Part shown: in pieces, positions 10,124 to 20,167 of the stretch | Layout: every line of letters begins with the position of its first letter | Numbering within the stretch: the stretch's first letter is position 1 | Source: Blastobasis lacticolella | Taxonomy: Eukaryota; Arthropoda; Insecta; Lepidoptera; Blastobasidae | Length of the DNA stretch: 64,000 bases | Direction of reading: 5' to 3' | Assembly: GCA_905147135.1 (NCBI GenBank) | Contig: LR990044.1 | Coordinates: 5,708,122 to 5,772,121 of the forward strand | Made by a program: the position numbers and the translations under genes | Notes under the pieces: model-generated | What the model was told of the DNA's origin: nothing | The model's input: only the letters and a program-made list of their open reading frames with translations | The model's database searches: none

Positions 10124-11922
10124 GAAACGCTGGAAGAATACTTTCATGAAAAGGCACGTCTGGTGAAAATGTGCGGTATTACTGGCCGCAATGCGGTAGA
10201 CTGTATCGTTAGTGGTATCTTCGACAATGGCATAAGACTGAACGCCCAAGGTGCTAGTCTTAATAGACCCTCACAATTATTGAAATATCTGCGACGAATA
10301 TCCAAACGTAATTATACAACTTTACGAAAGGACTCGATTATCCCGAAAGTGGAAGTTTCGTATGGTAGAAATACGGACTCTTTCCGACAGAATTCATTTA
10401 ATAGAGCATCCACTACGAATCGAGATAGATCAAAATTTGTAGTTCAGTGTTATAACTGTCATGAGATGGGGCATACGGCACGCCGGTGCACACGGCCACT
10501 GAAGAGATGCGAGAAATGCTCACGCCTAGGCCACGATGCACCGAATTGTAATGCAAACAGTACCACTTACAATACACAGCAAAATAAAAATGACAATAGT
10601 GTTCATGGTAAATTAGCGTTAACTGCTGCCCCTAAAAACGTGCTGCAGATAAATTCGACGGATCCAGCGAATGGTAAATATTTTAAACAAATAAAATTGA
10701 ATAACATTTCATTTTCTGCGTATATAGACTTCGGAAGTCAATGTACGTTATTGCGGGAAGCTGTCGCTAAATCACTAAACATCACGCCAATTAATTTAGG
10801 ATTACCACTTATAAAGGGTTTTGCATTTGGGAGCATTGTGCCTATTGGAAGGGTGTGTGTTACTATATTAGTTGATACCGTAGAAGCTGATATTGAGGCT
10901 TACGTAGTCCCGGATCATCTACTCGAAACTGATGTCCTCATTGGGCAGTCCTTAACGGAGTTACCTTCCGTAGTTGCTTACAAAACTAGTACAAATCTCG
11001 TTCTCTATTGTGATCGCACGGAATTAGTAAAAATGCCGATATTAAGTAGCGATGAAGTGTCATTTATAGGAATCAAGGCCGTCGAAGTACATACTGAAAA
11101 CGCGTATACGGGATCACTCTTTGTGCCAGGCAATGCTTGTATGAAGCCCAATAAGGAATACATATTACTACAAGGCGTTTATGCATTCTCGGAAGGAAAG
11201 GGGCATTGTTTAATTCTGAACTTAACAGGTGACAATATTAAGCTTGAAAGGTCTAAATTATTAGGACGTGCGGTTAAACTAGGTGACAGTTGTAGGTTCA
11301 CCCCATTAATAGGAGAGCTGACTGTAAATAATATTTTGAGCGATGAGGCAAAAGAAATAGAAACCAGATATTGTAAGAACACTAATAAGGAGCCCATCAC
11401 AATGGAAATGTTAAATATAGGCCCAAGAGTTTCAGTGGAGGAAAGGGGTAAACTTCTTGAACTCTTGAATCAATATAGGGACTGCTTTGCGTTTGGCATG
11501 GAGGAACTAGGTTCAACAAACATCACGGAAATGACTATCCGCCTAAGCGATGACGCACCAGTAATTTACAGGCCCTACAGGCTACCCTTTTGTGAGCGTG
11601 CGAAGGTCAGAGATATGGTGGGAGAACTTCTTGCGAACGGCATAGTACAGGAATCACAATCTGCATACGCTAGTCCAATAGTGCTAGTAAAGAAGAAAAA
11701 TAATGACCACAGGCTTTGTGTGGATTACCGGGCTTTGAACAAGAAGACCGTGAAGGATAGTTTCCCAATGCCAGTAATCGATGACCAACTGGATCGTCTT
11801 AGTGGAAAATCTTACTTCACGAGTTTGGACCTGGCGTCTGGGTACCATCAGATACCCGTAGCGAAGGAGTCCCGACACCTCACAGCTTTTGTTACACCGG
11901 ACGGCCATTATAATATACACGG
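10124..11922 (+). pseudogene. LTR-element gag C-terminus, protease, RT N-terminus
   Basis: Open in the same frame as gag; the first Met is at 10163. Counting from that Met: two zinc knuckles C-x2-C-x4-H-x4-C at 96-109 and 116-129; an aspartic protease centre at 189-191 that reads D-F-G instead of D-[ST]-G; then the RT start with ASPIVLVKKKNNDHRLCVDY near 505-525 and LDLASGYHQIPVA. The frame is lost near 11915-11922, just before the conserved RT MPFG box, by an apparent one-base change; the residual frame runs to 11968. The protease substitution would be expected to harm activity. Confidence 0.8.
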
Positions 11923-13260
11923 ATGCCGTTTGGCCTTGTTAATGCACCGGCGGTGTTTCAAAGCATGATCAATAAGGCTCTTGGATCCAAACGCTTTGAA
12001 TTAGCCATACCATATTTGGACGATCTCCTATCAACTGGAATTTCATACGAAGAGGCTTATGGTAAACTTGAGGCTATCTTGGAACTCTTACGGGGAGCTA
12101 ATCTCACGTTAAATTTGAAGAAGTGCTTCTTTTTCCAATCTGAAATTGATTACCTTGGATACGAAATATCTGAGGAAGGACTTCGTCCTGGAAGCAAGAA
12201 AATACTAGCGGTATCAGAATTCCCAAAACCAACGAACGTACACCAAGTGCGCCAGTTCGTCGGGCTGGCTAGTTATTTTAGACGTTTTGTCTACAACTTT
12301 GCGTCCATTGTAAGGCCGCTTACGAAATTGACTAAGGCTGATGAACCTTGGCATTGGAATAATGAACAAGATGAAGCTTTTCAGATAGTCAAAACCAAAC
12401 TAGTATGCCGACCTATACTAGCTTTGTATAATCCTGGCTTCATTACGGAAGTTCATTGCGACGCTAGCAAAGTGGGCCTGGGAGGAATTTTACTACAAAA
12501 ACCTAGTGAAGACGCCGTGTTCAAACCAGTTGCCTATTTTAGTAGACAGACTACCCGAGAAGAATCATTATGGCACTCTTATGAGCTTGAAACAATGGCA
12601 GTAGTCTTCTCATTAAAGAAATTCAGGGTATACCTAATTGGTCTACAATTTAAGGTCATAACTGTCTGCAATGCTTTGCGGACCACACTAACGAGGCGGG
12701 ATCTTATACCTAAAATAGCGCGATGGTGGTTGGTACTACAAGAGTACAACTTCACTATTGAGTATAGGCCAGGCCAGAACATGAAGCACGTAGATGCGCT
12801 GAGCAGGAATCCTGTGTTACCACCGGATACACAGGACGTACTAGAAGTGTATAATATTACGACGAATGACTGGCTCCACACAGTACAGATGACCGATCCC
12901 CGGATTAAACACATTAAGACTGTCTTAGAAACTAACGAGGAAGACATTAAAGATATTACTAATAATTACGTCCTACGCGACTCTAAGGTTTACCGGCGAG
13001 TAGCATCAAAACTAAAATGGGTTGTTCCTAGTTCAGCACGATGGAGAATATGCCAACTTAATCATGACGAAGCGGGTCATTTTTCTGTTGATAAAACTAT
13101 AGATAAGATAAAAGCCGACTATTGGTTTCCGAAATTGAACCGCTTCGTCAAGAAATACGTTGATGCTTGCATAAGTTGTGCTTACAATAAAGAAATGTCT
13201 GGGAAAAAGACGGGTTTCTTACATCCAATTCCAAAAGTTAATATCATATTCCATGTATCG
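11923..13260 (+). pseudogene. LTR-element RT C-terminus, RNase H, integrase zinc domain
   Basis: Continues RT in another frame. Counting from 11923: MPFGLVNAPAVFQ at 1-13 and the catalytic YLDD box at 31-34. RNase H has its first acidic residue in EVHCDASKVGLGG (D180), and the integrase HHCC zinc finger lies near 375-415 (HDEAGH..., ending ...CISC). The frame shifts back near 13250-13262, after which it reads to a stop at 13296. The two shifts restore the original frame. Confidence 0.8.
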
Positions 13261-14143
13261 ACATATGGACCATTTAGGACCCTTTATAAAAAGTAAAAAG
13301 GGAAACACATATATCCTTGGCGTAATAGATGGATTCAGTAAGTTCATTTTTGTCAAGGCAGTAAGGAATACTAGGTCTAAAACCACAATAAAAGTATTGG
13401 AAGATATTTTCGCAACATTTGGAAGCCCCAAGGTTATAATCTCCGACCAGGGTACCAGCTTCACGTCGGGTGAGTTTAAACAGTTCATCAACTCAATTGG
13501 AGCTAAACATATATTGAACGCTGTAGCGACACCGCGAGCTAACGGACAAATCGAGCGGTACAACCGTACTATTCTGAACTCACTGGCAGCGATGAACCAC
13601 GACCTGGACGAGAGTGACTGGGATACAAATGTTGCAAAACTTCAATGGAACTTAAACAATACTATAAACAAAGCCACAGGCAAATCACCTACTGAAATTG
13701 TTTTCGGCCAAAGGATGACAAGTCAAGCAGAGGGTATATTACGTGGGGCACTCGATGGTGAAGAGCAAATTTCAGATGCTGACAGAGACATACTCAGAGA
13801 ATCGGTTCAAGATAAGATAGCGAAGACACAAGAAAAAATGAAAGAGCAGTTTGACAAAAATAGAGCTCCAACTAAAATATTCAAAGAGGGAGATCTCGTG
13901 ATGATACCCAACAATAACCTAGAAAAGGGCAAGAGTAAAAAATTAGCACCGAAGTTTCGAGGACCTCTTAAGATTACTAAAGTTCTAGATATGGATAGAT
14001 ACGAAGTATCCAGTATTCAAGGTCATTCCCGTAAACCATACAGAAATATCTTTTCGGCAGATAGATTGAAGAACTGGATTAATATTAATATATCCCCAGT
14101 AGTCAGTGAAATTGATGATAGTAGCGAATCAGGTTCGGAATAG
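13260..14143 (+). pseudogene. LTR-element integrase core
   Basis: The frame opens at 13178, but integrase-like sequence in it begins near 13260 with MDHLGPF. Counting from 13178, the catalytic triad is D31, D90 (SDQG) and E126 (GQIERYN). D90 and E126 are separated by 35 residues, the classic DDE spacing. A C-terminal domain with KKLAPKFRGPLKI follows and the frame ends at 14143. The core itself looks intact. Confidence 0.85.
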
Positions 14144-14425
14144 ATTACACTATAACACCGACACGTACGCGCTTAAATCAATTCCACTTACTTACATTTT
14201 ATGGCAAAACACTGAACAAGATATAGGTAATATAAAATGGCTTCATAATACATTATTTCAATTATTGAGTCGTATACCGGAACCACAATAAAAAAAAACG
14301 GAATTAACTTACTTACAAAGAAACTATACCCTATCTCTCCTTAATCCTATCCCACAATCGTTACAGCATAGGTCCCGTGAATGAAGTCCCAGTATTCGGA
14401 TGATAAGCTTGGACGGCGCCATCGG
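14144..14425 (+). other. Spacer between pol and tandem array
   Basis: No envelope-like frame. It contains a short frame to 14291 without recognisable features. Confidence 0.5.
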
Positions 14426-16033
14426 AAGCCATCGGGTGGCTAATCACACTGCAACTGGCGCAAGCCTTCGGGTGGCTAAATCACACTGCAACTAGCAAAA
14501 GCCTTCGGGTGGCTAAATCACACTGCAACTAGCAAAAGCCTTCGGGTGGCTAAATCACACTGCAACTAGCAAAAGCCTTCGGGTGGCTAAATCACACTGC
14601 AACTAGCAAAAGCCTTCGGGTGGCTAAATCACACTGCAACTAGCAAAAGCCTTCGGGTGGCTAAATCACACTGCAACTAGCAAAAGCCTTCGGGTGGCTA
14701 AATCACACTGCAACTAGCAAAAGCCTTCGGGTGGCTAAATCACACTGCAACTAGCAAAAGCCTTCGGGTGGCTAAATCACACTGCAACTAGCAAAAGCCT
14801 TCGGGTGGCTAAATCACACTGCAACTAGCAAAAGCCTTCGGGTGGCTAAATCACACTGCAACTAGCAAAAGCCTTCGGGTGGCTAAATCACACTGCAACT
14901 AGCAAAAGCCTTCGGGTGGCTAAATCACACTGCAACTAGCAAAAGCCTTCGGGTGGCTAAATCACACTGCAACTAGCAAAAGCCTTCGGGTGGCTAAATC
15001 ACACTGCAACTAGCAAAAGCCTTCGGGTGGCTAAATCACACTGCAACTAGCAAAAGCCTTCGGGTGGCTAAATCACACTGCAACTAGCAAAAGCCTTCGG
15101 GTGGCTAAATCACACTGCAACTAGCAAAAGCCTTCGGGTGGCTAAATCACACTGCAACTAGCAAAAGCCTTCGGGTGGCTAAATCACACTGCAACTAGCA
15201 AAAGCCTTCGGGTGGCTAAATCACACTGCAACTGGCAAAAGCCTTCGGGTGGCTAAATCACACTGCAACTAGCAAAAGCCTTCGGGTGGCTAAATCACAC
15301 TGCAACTAGCAAAAGCCTTCGGGTGGCTAAATCACACTGCAACTGGCAAAAGCCTTCGGGTGGCTAAATCACACTGCAACTAGCAAAAGCCTTCGGGTGG
15401 CTAAATCACACTGCAACTAGCAAAAGCCTTCGGGTGGCTAAATCACACTGCAACTAGCAAAAGCCTTCGGGTGGCTAAATCACACTGCAACTAGCAAAAG
15501 CCTTCGGGTGGCTAAATCACACTGCAACTAGCAAAAGCCTTCGGGTGGCTAAATCACACTGCAACTAGCAAAAGCCTTCGGGTGGCTAAATCACACTGCA
15601 ACTAGCAAAAGCCTTCGGGTGGCTAAATCACACTGCAACTAGCAAAAGCCTTCGGGTGGCTAAATCACACTGCAACTAGCAAAAGCCTTCGGGTGGCTAA
15701 ATCACACTGCAACTAGCAAAAGCCTTCGGGTGGCTAAATCACACTGCAACTAGCAAAAGCCTTCGGGTGGCTAAATCACACTGCAACTAGCAAAAGCCTT
15801 CGGGTGGCTAAATCACACTGCAACTAGCAAAAGCCTTCGGGTGGCTAAATCACACTGCAACTAGCAAAAGCCTTCGGGTGGCTAAATCACACTGCAACTA
15901 GCAAAAGCCTTCGGGTGGCTAAATCACACTGCAACTGGCAAAAGCCTTCGGGTGGCTAAATCACACTGCAACTAGCAAAAGCCTTCGGGTGGCTAAATCA
16001 CACTGCAACTGGCAAAAGCCTTCGGGTGGCTAA
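14426..16033 (+). repeat. Tandem array of 37-bp units in the LTR element
   Basis: About 43 head-to-tail units. Each holds AAGCCTTCGGGTGGCTAAAT followed by CACACTGCAACTAGCAA. Units are almost identical; the common variant is CTGGC for CTAGC (first unit, and near 15230, 15345, 15935 and 16010). The first unit is one base short. Each unit contains AGCC-TTCGGGT-GGCT, a small potential RNA hairpin. Degenerate half-units continue to about 16165. The period is not a multiple of three, so this is not coding. It lies between integrase and the 3' LTR, so it should be carried in the element transcript. Confidence 0.95.
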
Positions 16034-16873
16034 AGTATTTGTCAATTGGTGCAAGCTTACGGATGGCGTTACGTATTTGTCTGCTCGTACAAGCCTTCGG
16101 GTGGCTAAATACTTACCGGATTAATGAAGAATGACCAGTTATCCGTGCCTTCAGATGGCTAAATGGAGCTGAGTGGTATATGGTTTTAATGATGAACTGT
16201 AGGATTATTGATTTGGTGATTAATATAATCAGTGATAATTAAAACAAGATAATAAATTTGTACGGAAAACGGTTGGCATTGTTATGAGTATAAGTCTAAT
16301 GATTTGGGTTTTATTATGTATACTTACTGATGACTTGTTTTGATCCTCTTTGATGCTATAAGCTATTGTTAGATATTGTTATTTAGAATATGCTTATTTT
16401 TAATTAATTGCTTTGAAATTGATTATAGTGAAATGTGATTTACTTCAAATATAATATTTTTGATATTCACTTCATTTGATCTTTCTATTTGATACATTTA
16501 AGCAGCCATTATCACATATTGTCATTTAGCACTTAGGATATGCCTATTATTCTTCAAATTAATTGTTTGAAATTGCTTGTAGAGAAACGTTAGCCAAAAT
16601 ATAATTATAGAATGTTTCTGGTATCCATTTCTTTATTTAAGTACATAAAGTATATAAATTAGGTGAGAGGTATAGAGTCATACCACACTGAGAATGGCCG
16701 AGCTAGGTCTATTTTACGAAATAAGTCCCATGAAGAGCGGCGCTGTTATCTCTAGCTTAGTTACGTATGTATCAAATGCTTGTACTTGTATTGCTACATC
16801 GGGACTTCTTCCTTAAAATTGTATTCTCTTTAGTTTATTGGAATGAGGACATTCCATCAGCAGAATGGCCGTC
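16034..16873 (+). other. 3' non-coding region of the LTR element
   Basis: Degenerate repeat units to about 16165, then AT-rich sequence with no frame. The polypurine tract expected just before 16874 is not obvious; the bases there are CAGAATGGCCGTC. Confidence 0.5.
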
Positions 16874-17056
16874 TATTAGACGTAACATCTGTCACCTGTC
16901 ACGAAGACGTTTGGCGGGGCGGCAGTCTCGATCGAGAGGCGGGACGAACGGAGGTCGTCGGATAGCTTGTTGTATATTCTGTTGTTTGTACTTAATTTTA
17001 ATAAAAGTAATTGTATTCCTGATCCTGGTGCATCATTTATTCGGACCCTGACAATA
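16874..17056 (+). repeat. 3' LTR
   Basis: Identical by eye to 8061-8243. It is followed by ATAG, the right target duplication. Confidence 0.9.
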
Positions 17057-17300
17057 ATAGGTGCACAAGCGTCTGTGATGAGTGGTGTAGTCTCGCTGTT
17101 TAACAATGCATCGTGAATATTTGTTCCCTTCTGCGCCTGCTAAAGAGGTCCAAATATTCACGATCCCCCGCTTTGTAATCTCAAGTATCGGATTATGCGC
17201 TAATTTTTCAAGATGCATAAGAAGTGACTTTTACAAAATCAAAGTGAAACCGTTTTAAAAAAAATCACTGGCGTCACATGTCATTGTCACGCGCATAGAA
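17057..17300 (+). repeat. Host repeat R, right part of interrupted copy
   Basis: Starts ATAGGTGCACAAGCGTCT and follows 2420-2690 of the uninterrupted copy, including TTCTGCGCCTGCTAAAGAGG and GATGCATAAGAAGTGAC-type words. Confidence 0.7.
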
Positions 17301-17393
17301 AAGCATCATGTTCTGTGTCACGCGTGCCTGTGCGTGTCAGAGCAAGATAAATTGTTTGAGCCTATCGTTTCATCATCATCATTATTGTATCGT

Positions 17394-17597
17394 TTAGTTA
17401 TTAGAATAATAATTATATTGTCTGTGACCGGGGGCTTTTCCATTTTTAAGCTGCCTCAGAGCCAGTACGAACTCTTCGTGGCTAATATCCGGCAGTACGT
17501 CGGTGTAGTGACGCGTCAGGGTGGCTTTAGGATCGTGGTTGTCTCGCCGGGAACAAGGAGCTTGTGCAGCGTATAGCCGGTAGTAAAAATGTAGCAT
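17394..17597 (-). pseudogene. LINE reverse-transcriptase fragment
   Basis: Minus-strand frame with ISHEEFVLALRQLKNGKAPG, the conserved start of the LINE reverse-transcriptase domain, then disrupted. No endonuclease or later RT boxes survive. Confidence 0.65.
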
Positions 17598-17932
17598 CGA
17601 TGACCGAGCGGTTAAGGTCGTCAGCTAGAGGTACCGGGTTCGAATCCCGCTGCGACTCTTTTCTGAGTTACGTTAGTAGGTACATTAGTTGAATACTAAC
17701 TGATGCTCTTACGGCGAGGGAAAACATCGTGATGAAACCTGCACATTCAGGCGACTGAATGTGTAACATGATTCAATTTGGTTAGGTTAGGTTAGGTTAG
17801 GTTAGGTTAGCAGGGTTACGAAGGTCAGATGGCAGTCGCTCTACTGTAATTACCTGATCGGCCAAATCCTGGATCATGGTGCGTGCGCGAGAACACAAAC
17901 GGGAGATTAACGCTAAGATTATTATTATAGCC
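17593..17932 (+). mobile_element. SINE-A (tRNA-derived) with telomere-like expansion
   Basis: Head with GACCGAGCGGTTAAGG (box A-like) and GGGTTCGAATCCCGC (box B), then the SINE-A body CTTACGGCGAGGGAAAACAT and tail near CATGGTGCG to TTAACGCTAAGAT. At 17780-17810 a single GGTTAGG of the consensus is expanded to six GGTTA units. Confidence 0.85.
17780..17810 (+). repeat. (TTAGG)n insect telomere-type run
   Basis: Six consecutive GGTTA units, the insect telomere repeat in this register. It sits inside SINE-A, where other copies have one GGTTAGG, so local slippage is more likely than a chromosome end. Confidence 0.8.
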
Positions 17933-18289
17933 AGTCGTAAAAATCATCTATCTGAGAAAAGATCTCACACTTTTACATTACAGTTCTGCCGTCATGTGTG
18001 ATGAGCTTCGTCAGGTGGATCGTTTCAAGCTGCCGCAGGAATACCTGTGGACCCTGTGTATCGCTCTATAGCCTCTTTAATCAAGCGTGTAGGTACAGAA
18101 ACTCCGAAGGTCACGACGTACCACCTAGGTAATCCGCTTGTTAAGGTCCGATCTCTGAAGAAGTGACCCGTGTGGGTTCCCGTCTTTGTGCTATTAGTCA
18201 ATAGGCTACTTTTTATACCCCCACTTGCCCGATACTTTAAGAGGACGGAAAGCTATTATTTCAATCATACCTACCTATTATTTCAATAA

Positions 18290-18735
18290 TACTAGGCAGA
18301 ACAATAGGACAGAACAGTTTGGAAGGATAGTGGCGTCCAAATAAAGGGCCAAATAGGCCCGCGAGTGATAGCCATGAAGCGTCAACGACGACAACGGCAA
18401 GATTTACGTCACTTACTCAAAATTGCAGCACAAATAGCTCTGAAAGAGCTAATTGAAATTGTAAAGAGTGAAATAAATAGAAAAGAAAAACTATGGACAC
18501 GCGCGCGCAAACTGCCCCTGATCTTTGCACTGCGCTGCTCTCGGGTTCACACGAGTCCAGTCACAAGACAAACGAGCGAGAAATGTGGTGGGATAGCTAA
18601 CTGTCCCTAAAAAGTAGACCGGCGAGCTATTAACTGTTCTGCCTTGATTACTATCAAGACAGTACTGTTCTGTCTCGGCGTGTGCGTTCAAACAATAGCA
18701 GTACTATGCTGCCCACTGTTCTGCCTCAGTGTTCT
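18290..18735 (+). mobile_element. Possible DNA-transposon remnant
   Basis: Flanked by imperfect inverted words AGGCAGAACA (about 18294) and TGTTCTGCCT (about 18718). A frame at 18365-18610 is basic (KRQRRQRQ, NRKEKLWTRARK), faintly like the start of Harbinger-type transposases, but too short to call. Confidence 0.25.
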
Positions 18736-19119
18736 ATCCTCGTGTAAAACCAGCAAAAGTAACAGTATCATATACTCAGTGCCCCGTGTGCGAACTCCAG
18801 TTGCAAGCGATACATAGGATATGTACATGTACCTTTAACTTTATATATGTAACACCTTAATGCATACCTACCATAATCTTTGCAAATAAATGAATATTCT
18901 AATGAATATTCAATACTACGCGTCGCTTGTCAGTAGCCCCGTGTGGGAATCGCTTAAAGTTTTCATTTTATGTAGGTACGCCTAAGAAGTTATAATTGTA
19001 TGATTAGGTATACGACTTATTAGTAAGCCAAACGCCTGCATCTAGTGCCACAGCAATAATTGTCATAAAATACCTTGCCTACAATTTTATTGTAGGCGCT
19101 CGAGTTGCAAGTCCTTGAC

Positions 19120-19178
19120 ATGATGTACCTCTCGCCTACGAGTCAGATACCATAACCACTCGGCCACCGATGCTCCAA
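19120..19178 (-). mobile_element. SINE-A head fragment
   Basis: Reverse of the tRNA-like head: CTCTCGCCTACGAGTCAGAT, then CCACTCGGCCACCGATGC. The body is absent. Confidence 0.5.
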
Positions 19179-20039
19179 GCAAACCATCAAACTTTGTACT
19201 TAATATAGTGCAAATACCAATGTAAACAACAGGTTATTTTAGGTAGGACTGTCAAGCCTGAGAAAGCCGCCTGGGTGAGTACCACCGCCTCATCTGTTTC
19301 TGCCGCCAACTATGCTTCATTGTCGTGTTCAGGTTTAAAGTATAAGGTTGGCAAAGCAATTACAGGCATGAGGCATTTCATCTTAGTCCTCACAGTGACA
19401 AGGCACCTGCGCTTCTGCATTTTTGTGCAATGCATGAACCGTAGTTCCATGGAACAGGTGGTCCTTTTTATTCCCACTAGTTCCATCGTATTTCAGTTCT
19501 TTATGTTCCATGGAACAGGTGGGATGATTTTCCACTAGATCTATCATGAAACTAGGCACTGGAACTACTGGGTCATCGCTTAAGCAACATTCGGGACCTC
19601 TTTCCTGATACCGGCAGGTTTAGGCAGCCGGTGACCAAAAGCATAAATAAAGCATAAATCTCACCAAACGGTTTCAGCTGAAAATCAGCGTCGCAGCCTC
19701 GGCTGGGGGAATATGCTGAGCTGGAACCGTTTCGGCATCTTGTTATTCAGTGTACCTATATAATGTAAGTAAAAAATGTACCTAAATGTCGTCGAATAAA
19801 TGATTATTCTATTCTATTCTATTCTAAAGCTAAATTAAGGCTTCAATGGGATCCTGCTTCTCACAACGGTTTATTTATAGATGGATAGAAAATAAACTAC
19901 ACGTTTAGTAACAATCATAAACAAAATAATTTTATTATTCTATTAGAAATAGATGCCTATCTATCTATGTACATACATATTTCTATAATTAAATTAAAAT
20001 CGTCTGTCCTTTGCGCTATAACACGAGGTTCTTCAAAAT
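19179..20039. other. Downstream flank of DHODH, repeats only
   Basis: Contains two copies of GTTCCATGGAACAGGTGG (about 19443 and 19507), an ATTCT microsatellite (about 19808-19828) and LINE-tail-like text at 19660-19760. TTTATT at about 19866 and 19929 (AATAAA on the minus strand) are candidate polyadenylation signals for the DHODH transcript. Confidence 0.4.
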
Positions 20040-20162
20040 GCACGTCTACAGGCACCTCAAAGGCCGGCATCGTATCCACTCCCCTTGGGTTGCAGATGTC
20101 CTGGACGACGGTGGCCACTTTCCATCAGGTGGACTGTCCGTCCAAGCCTCCCTAGGCACATA
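20040..20162 (+). mobile_element. LINE 3' tail in the DHODH 3' UTR
   Basis: Has the LINE end words GTTGCAGATGTCC and GGTGGCCACTTTCCATCAGG. It ends within about 10 bp of the DHODH stop codon, so nearly all of the DHODH 3' UTR would be repeat-derived. Confidence 0.55.
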
Positions 20163-20167
20163 AAAAA

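Larger units (their letters stand above)
8061..17056 (+). mobile_element. Ty3/gypsy-type LTR retrotransposon, complete but damaged
   Basis: An 8996-bp element bounded by 183-bp direct repeats (8061-8243 and 16874-17056) that I read as identical. ATAG precedes the left end (8057-8060) and follows the right end (17057-17060), a 4-bp target duplication. Order: 5' LTR, leader with a LINE fragment, gag, protease, reverse transcriptase, RNase H, integrase, a 37-bp tandem array, AT-rich 3' region, 3' LTR. RT before integrase is the Ty3/gypsy order. No env-like frame is present. The reading frame is broken by one stop and two frameshifts. The LTR termini TATTAG...CAATA are not the usual TG...CA. Confidence 0.9.

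Noticed and set aside
14426..16033. CRISPR-like regular array
   Set aside because: Units are contiguous and nearly identical with no variable spacers, and the context is a eukaryotic LTR element. It is a tandem repeat.
14144..16873. Envelope gene in the LTR element
   Set aside because: No frame longer than about 60 codons and no signal or membrane segment between integrase and the 3' LTR apart from the tandem array.
17780..17810. True telomere or chromosome end
   Set aside because: Only six units, inside a SINE body that continues on both sides.
18365..18610. Host gene (81-codon basic frame)
   Set aside because: Short, flanked by imperfect inverted repeats, with no conserved domain; treated as a possible transposon remnant.
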